DNA from: Apostichopus japonicus
Lineage: Eukaryota; Echinodermata; Holothuroidea; Aspidochirotida; Stichopodidae
Direction: 5' to 3'
Assembly: GCF_037975245.1 (NCBI RefSeq)
Contig: NC_092566.1
Location: 16,347,001 to 16,411,000, forward strand
Length of the DNA stretch: 64,000 nt
Of this stretch, positions 61,601 through 64,000 are shown piece by piece. Position 1 is the stretch's first letter; each line of letters starts with the position of its first letter. The notes below the pieces were generated by a model that made no database searches, was not told the origin of the DNA, and worked only from the letters and a program-made list of their open reading frames with translations. The translations under genes and the position numbers were made by a program.

Positions 61601-64000
61601 CAGTATTTATTGCGGAGAAGGTGAAGAATTTCTGTCTCCGTTGAGGAAGTTCGTTACGCCAGGAGTTAGTGGCTAAAAAGCTGATTTTGGACTGACTCTG
61701 GTAATATTTAGTCGGCGAGAAGTTCGACTTGTGCTTCACTCGATTGTGGCTGGAAGTCCGTCTTCTATTTTGAAGCATCGCCGGATAGAAGGTGACTGCT
61801 GTTTCTGGGATCGCGAGAAACTTCGTCGAGGACCAGTGAATTTCGCGGTACAACGGACCGAGAATCGTCGTCATCAAGGTCGTGGCCGCTGAGGGATATC
61901 GCCGTTGGAAGAGACCAGCGTGTTTTTAAGTGTATCCTATCTTGTTAAGTTTGTGAGTAATTTTCTATATATTTGTAATTACCATTTGTTGTTGTTGGTT
62001 AAAACTCCATTGTTCAATAAAGGTTACGTTCTCATTCAAATTCTCTAGACTCGTTAATTTGTCTGTGTTCTTACGGAAACGAACCCAGGCTTGTGTCTCG
62101 TTAAAAATTAATTATCGAGACCTCTCGCATTCCAACGTAACACTGGCCCTTAGTACTACTACTAGTACTTGGCTAGTACTTAGAACACTGAAACACCGAT
62201 GACAGCAGCCCCAAAGGGCCAACCAACATGGCAATAATCAAGGGCGTATGAAAAATATGGGGGCGGAAGTATCATTCCGCCCCCCGCTTCGCAAGTCAGA
62301 AAACCCCTTTTTCATTTCCAAATGAGAAAAAAAAATCTCATTTGGAGAACCAAATTGCATCTAAGGCCAGGTGAAAATGCGAAATTATATACAAAATGGA
62401 GTGGTTGTTGAAGTGTGCTATATTGCACCAAATTGCATCTGAGGCCATCTGGAAATGTAGCAAAATTCCAAAGGGAGTGGGGGACACCCCCTTCCCTTAG
62501 ACCCCTCCCCCAGGCCGGACATCAGTCTTCAGCCCCCCACTCAAAAGTATCTTCCTACGCCACTGGCATTAATCATTATGAACAGAGATGAGGATATTTA
62601 GTTTTGTAATCGAACTAAAGCATAGGGGAACTACTGGGAACTACTGGGAGTAGGACTAATTCCGCCTAGCCTAGCCCAAGCTCATCAGGGAGCACTTTGG
62701 GGATTACAATTTATTAATGTGAATGATAAGGCACTGGGCTATTTAATCCAATCACTTTGGTAACTATAAAGGCTTACCCCTTCACGATCGAAGTTGTCGA
62801 CCACTCGCTGTGGTAGTCTAGACTGATTAGAATTCTTTCCATTGTTGAGTCTGGTAGTAAGACTAAAAATACCAATATGGCTCGTGGGACCCGGGTGTGA
62901 TAGTGGTAGTCTGAGGCCTATATAGTTTATAGCAGCATTGTCATGCGCTGGTGTTGGTTGTTAAATTTCTTGCGAAAAATTAAAACGAGCTATTTTTATG
63001 TCACGTGGTTGAGCAATTGTTGAACAGCGTCGATGGCAGCAACGTACGTTTAGACAACGACGTACGTTTAGACAACGGAAGTTTAGACAACGGAAGTTTA
63101 GATAGCAACGGAAGTTTAGATAGCAACGGAAGTTTAGATAGCAACGGAAGTTTAGATAGCAACGGAAGTTTAGATATCAACGAAAGTTAAGGCATCGACG
63201 AAATTTTGAGCAACAAACGTGAATTTAGTCATCAACGTAATTTTAGACATCAACGTGAGTTCAGACATCAACGTGAATTTAGACACCAACATGAGTTCAG
63301 ACATCAACGTGAGTTTAGACATTAACGTGAGTTCAGGTATCAACGTAGGTTAAGACAACGAAAGTTTAGACATACATGTAAGTTTAGGCAGCAACGAAAG
63401 TTTAGGCAACAACGGAAGTTAAGGCAACAATGTAAGTTTAGACAACAACGTAAGCTTAGACAGCAATGTGAGTTTGAGCAACAACATAGTCAAACAGCAG
63501 CAACAACTTTAGTTTAGACAGCAACAAACTTAGTATAGACAATGAAATAAGGTTGCCCTTTTCGCGTTCCATATAGAACAGCCGTTGTGATTGTCACATC
63601 CACTTTCTTACCTCGTGTATGAATTTGTCAATGGTATTTAACATAATATACTGGTGAGCTCACCATAACTCCTTTTTTTTGGTATTCATTAATAGAACGT
63701 AAAATCCTTAGACGGTAACATATATGTTGGTAACGTATTACTTTAGTAACCAATATATAATTTAATTTCACTCTCAGATGTTACGAAGGTCACTATACGC
63801 ACTGAAATATCGGCACCTAACTTTCACACCGGAGGATTCCCATGTCACTTACAACAAGAGGAGATCTTTATCGCACCTGATGGCCTTCATGTGCTCCTTA
63901 CTATTGACTATCTAGACACAGGTGATATCTATGACTTCCTGAAAGTTGGTAATGGCAACATCACAGACGAAAGGAACGTTTTGCAATATTCGGGAGGTCC
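48921..64000 (+). CDS. CUB/LDLa-repeat protein, 5' part (continues past window)
   Basis: Secreted or membrane protein made of alternating modules. Visible exons: 48921-48993 (signal peptide), 50320-50667 CUB1, 51256-51375 LDLa1, 53442-53783 CUB2, 55806-55925 LDLa2, 56679-57020 CUB3, 58137-58256 LDLa3, 58730-59065 CUB4, 59567-59686 LDLa4, 63778-64000+ CUB5 (cut by the window end). About 715 codons are in view. Every exon is phase 1-1, so units can be gained or lost without frame damage, and the order is strictly CUB then LDLa. A degenerate CUB exon lies at 57265-57533. I do not know the C terminus. The neighbouring adhesion GPCR, with a matching signal exon, makes another receptor a possibility, but that is speculation. 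Confidence 0.85.
50320..50667 (+). CDS. CUB domain 1
   Basis: About 116 residues, with EDFIFSAPEGLHLLLNIIYV, SCDYLTIGNGN, YSGG, ELRVLSNGTNLWVTFTTDG and GFYGIVEPVN: the Y.I.NG, SGG and F.TDG-GF blocks of CUB. It has a single cysteine, in the CDYL position (the third of the four usual CUB cysteines). Several N-glycosylation sites (NVS, NFT, NGT, NLT). Confidence 0.85.
51256..51375 (+). CDS. LDLa-like module 1
   Basis: 40 residues: FDCGKEFNCQNGACVPQGQR, CGQDPVCANSQDM. Five of the six LDLa cysteines are present; the sixth and the acidic D-G-S-D-E calcium cage are absent, so it cannot be a standard calcium-binding LDLa repeat. Confidence 0.8.
53442..53783 (+). CDS. CUB domain 2
   Basis: 114 residues starting DVSYVNSSRHNISYNGEYPC, with HLIVGNGN, EIKVLSEGNMMWLTLTSDAY and GFIEAVNMT. 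The only cysteine is at GEYPC (second canonical CUB cysteine position). It differs from CUB3 at 12 residues; flanking intron sequence is also shared, so the two are a recent duplication. Confidence 0.85.
54590..54960 (-). pseudogene. Decayed non-LTR reverse transcriptase fragment
   Basis: On the minus strand 54844-54886 reads QGSILGPLLFIIYV, the hallmark reverse-transcriptase motif of LINEs. Downstream on that strand come a degenerate FADYTNN (from YADDT) and KLPVNIEKTKHIVIGSSSTT (about 54640-54698), matching the K-x-N-x-x-K-T-x-x-M-x-F block. Frameshifts and stops separate the pieces. It lies in an intron of the CUB/LDLa gene, antisense to it. Confidence 0.8.
55565..55600. repeat. (TA)n microsatellite
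   Basis: About 18 TA dinucleotides in the intron before LDLa2. Confidence 0.95.
55806..55925 (+). CDS. LDLa-like module 2
   Basis: ELDCGDGFDCQNGACITQRD, VCDYEQNCANGADL. Five cysteines; the next Cys codon (GKC) lies beyond the donor GTAAGT and is intronic. Same 120-nt length as the other three LDLa exons. Confidence 0.85.
56679..57020 (+). CDS. CUB domain 3
   Basis: Near-copy of CUB2 (about 90% identical residues) with the single cysteine in GEYPC. It begins DVSYVNSSRYNIFYNG and ends GFIEAVNMTIDG. The acceptor and more than 30 bases after the donor match those of CUB2. Confidence 0.85.
57265..57533 (+). pseudogene. Degenerate CUB exon
   Basis: Clear nucleotide similarity to CUB2/CUB3 (ATTGATTGG, GTTGGCAA, GAAGAAATAA, GTTTCCTCGAAGCGGTGAAT and the donor ACG|GTAAG) but with in-frame stops (ACT-TAA), a frameshift near 57345-57370 and lost cysteine and tryptophan codons. 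It directly follows CUB3 with no LDLa exon between, so it arose by duplication of a CUB exon alone. Confidence 0.85.
58137..58256 (+). CDS. LDLa-like module 3
   Basis: ELDCGDRFNCQNGACIPQIF, SCDSIPNCANGFDTM: five cysteines in the same spacing as modules 1, 2 and 4. 120 nt, phase 1-1. Confidence 0.85.
58730..59065 (+). CDS. CUB domain 4
   Basis: 112 residues starting DVWYITSARHNLYYEGEYPC, with NLRVGNGN, EIRVLSEENIMWLTFTSDDY and GFIKAVNMT. One cysteine, again at GEYPC, here followed by the conserved CUB tryptophan (PCW). Confidence 0.85.
59567..59686 (+). CDS. LDLa-like module 4
   Basis: DLDCGNEFDCQNGACIPQTS, MCDYEQNCANGYDMM: five cysteines, 120 nt. The sequence after the donor contains GGTGAGTGTATCCAT twice in tandem, so an alternative donor 15 bases downstream is conceivable and would add five residues. 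Confidence 0.82.
60200..60540 (-). repeat. 15-bp tandem array, left arm of the foldback element
   Basis: About 20 copies of AACAACGGAAGTTTAGAC-like sequence read on the minus strand, period 15 bp. Because 15 is a multiple of 3, the minus strand is open for 151 codons of RQQRKF repeats; this is repeat translation, not evidence of a gene. Confidence 0.85.
60673..60818 (+). CDS. Helix-turn-helix ORF inside the foldback element (partial)
   Basis: Starts ATGGCGGAAATCGACC and encodes 48 residues, MAEIDQFKQYIFLGYTNRKI then AEYLGCSERTVKSRRKEYNL, a homeodomain-like/resolvase-type helix-turn-helix as found at the N terminus of many transposases and integrases. After GTGCATG a splice-donor-like GTACGT follows at 60819; without splicing the frame closes at 60861. 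The rest of the protein is not visible, perhaps displaced by the later insertions or lost. DNA binding is inferred from the helix pattern only. Confidence 0.55.
61084..62142 (+). mobile_element. Solo LTR of an LTR retrotransposon
   Basis: Begins TGTTACG and ends CGTAACA, flanked by CTGG on both sides (61080-61083 and 62143-62146), a 4-bp target duplication. Inside are a TATA box TATAAAA (61402-61408) and a poly(A) signal AATAAA (62017-62022) in the right order for U3-R-U5. No internal region or second LTR is present, so this is a solo LTR left by recombination. The 1,059-bp length and 4-bp duplication would suit Gypsy, but the family is not established. Confidence 0.8.
62239..62565. mobile_element. 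hAT-like MITE, second copy of the 36799 family
   Basis: Left end CAAGGGCGTA, right end CTTCCTACGCCACTG, flanked by GCAATAAT and GCATTAAT (7/8 match). The body matches 36799-37197 closely (GGAAGTATCATTCCGCCCC, CAAATTGCATCT.AGGCCA), lacking the long G-run after the left end. It is inserted within the TU-like element. Confidence 0.85.
63040..63500 (+). repeat. 15-18-bp tandem array, right arm of the foldback element
   Basis: Copies of GGAAGTTTAGATAGCAAC (18 bp) grade into GTGAGTTTAGACATCAAC and GAAAGTTTAGGCAACAAC (15-18 bp). It is the inverted counterpart of the array at 60200-60540, with more unit variants, showing independent expansion of the two arms. Confidence 0.85.
63778..64000 (+). CDS. 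CUB domain 5 (cut by window end)
   Basis: Starts after TTTCACTCTCAG with DVTKVTIRTEISAPNFHTGG, then FPCHLQQEEIFIAPDGLHVL and DFLKVGNGN...LQYSGG at the window end. It has one cysteine (GFPC) in view, as in CUB2-4, and is more diverged from them than they are from each other. Confidence 0.82.

Larger units (their letters stand above)
60165..63573. mobile_element. TU-like foldback transposon with nested insertions
   Basis: The ends are TATGGAACGCGAAAAGGGCAA and its inverted copy TTGCCCTTTTCGCGTTCCATA (written one base over here; core 60165-60184 and 63554-63573), flanked by a perfect 6-bp duplication TAGAAC (60159-60164 and 63574-63579). Just inside each end lies an array of 15-bp repeats in opposite orientation, and inside those a shared inner block including GAGCAATTGTTGAACAGCG. 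Outer 15-bp direct repeats plus inner inverted domain is the architecture described for sea-urchin TU elements; the sequence relationship itself is not checked. The interior holds a helix-turn-helix ORF, a solo LTR and a hAT-like MITE. It sits in the intron between LDLa4 and CUB5. Confidence 0.85.

Noticed and set aside
60827..62170. CTAGTACTAGTAGTAGTAC and its inverted counterpart as transposon ends
   Set aside because: The word is itself a nearly palindromic simple repeat; the solo LTR with TGTTACG/CGTAACA ends and CTGG duplication explains the intervening block better.
63005..63190. Plus-strand SLDSNG repeat frame
   Set aside because: Translation of the 18-bp right-arm array of the foldback element.
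1..64000. CRISPR arrays, operons and bacterial features
   Set aside because: Spliced genes, LINE and LTR remnants and animal domain families show animal nuclear DNA; tandem arrays here lack unique spacers.

Overview
The window is animal nuclear DNA: AT-rich, intron-rich, with GT-AG exons, decayed non-LTR retrotransposons and many short non-autonomous DNA transposons. Gene content (receptors shuffled from CUB, LDLa, EGF, sushi and IgGFc-binding modules), a foldback element with 15-bp terminal repeats like sea-urchin TU elements, and a recurrent palindromic word TAGGCCTA suggest a deuterostome, most likely an echinoderm and possibly a sea cucumber. The species call is an inference. All exon borders were placed by eye from splice sites, phase and protein similarity; in the two complete genes every junction keeps frame.

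Layout. 1-6080: intergenic, with a hAT-like MITE (1268-1795), an inverted-repeat element with a 6-bp target duplication (1979-2425), a larger inverted-repeat-bounded block (2727-4080) and a second hAT-like MITE (5201-5499). 6081-21391, plus strand: a complete isovaleryl-CoA dehydrogenase gene (IVD, 431 codons, 11 coding exon positions). Its eighth exon exists in two tandem versions that look mutually exclusive; both carry the catalytic glutamate. 21392-27056: intergenic.

27057-45588, plus strand: a 21-exon gene for a 1,687-residue adhesion GPCR. Its N terminus reads like the Tie (angiopoietin receptor) ectodomain: Ig, Ig, three EGF. Two more EGF-like modules, another Ig-like domain, a sushi domain, an IgGFc-binding-type domain, a hormone-receptor motif, a GAIN/GPS module and seven transmembrane helices follow. 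45589-48920: 3' UTR and intergenic DNA.

48921-64000 and beyond, plus strand: the 5' part of a secreted or membrane protein gene with a signal peptide and alternating CUB and LDLa-like exons, all phase 1-1, with one dead CUB exon. Each live complete CUB has one cysteine and each LDLa-like module five. A TU-like foldback element (60165-63573) sits in its last visible intron and holds a helix-turn-helix ORF, a solo LTR and a hAT-like MITE.

IVD is housekeeping mitochondrial leucine catabolism. The two downstream genes are both modular extracellular proteins with a 73-nt signal-peptide exon ending in phase 1; they look like a lineage-specific receptor neighbourhood unrelated to IVD.
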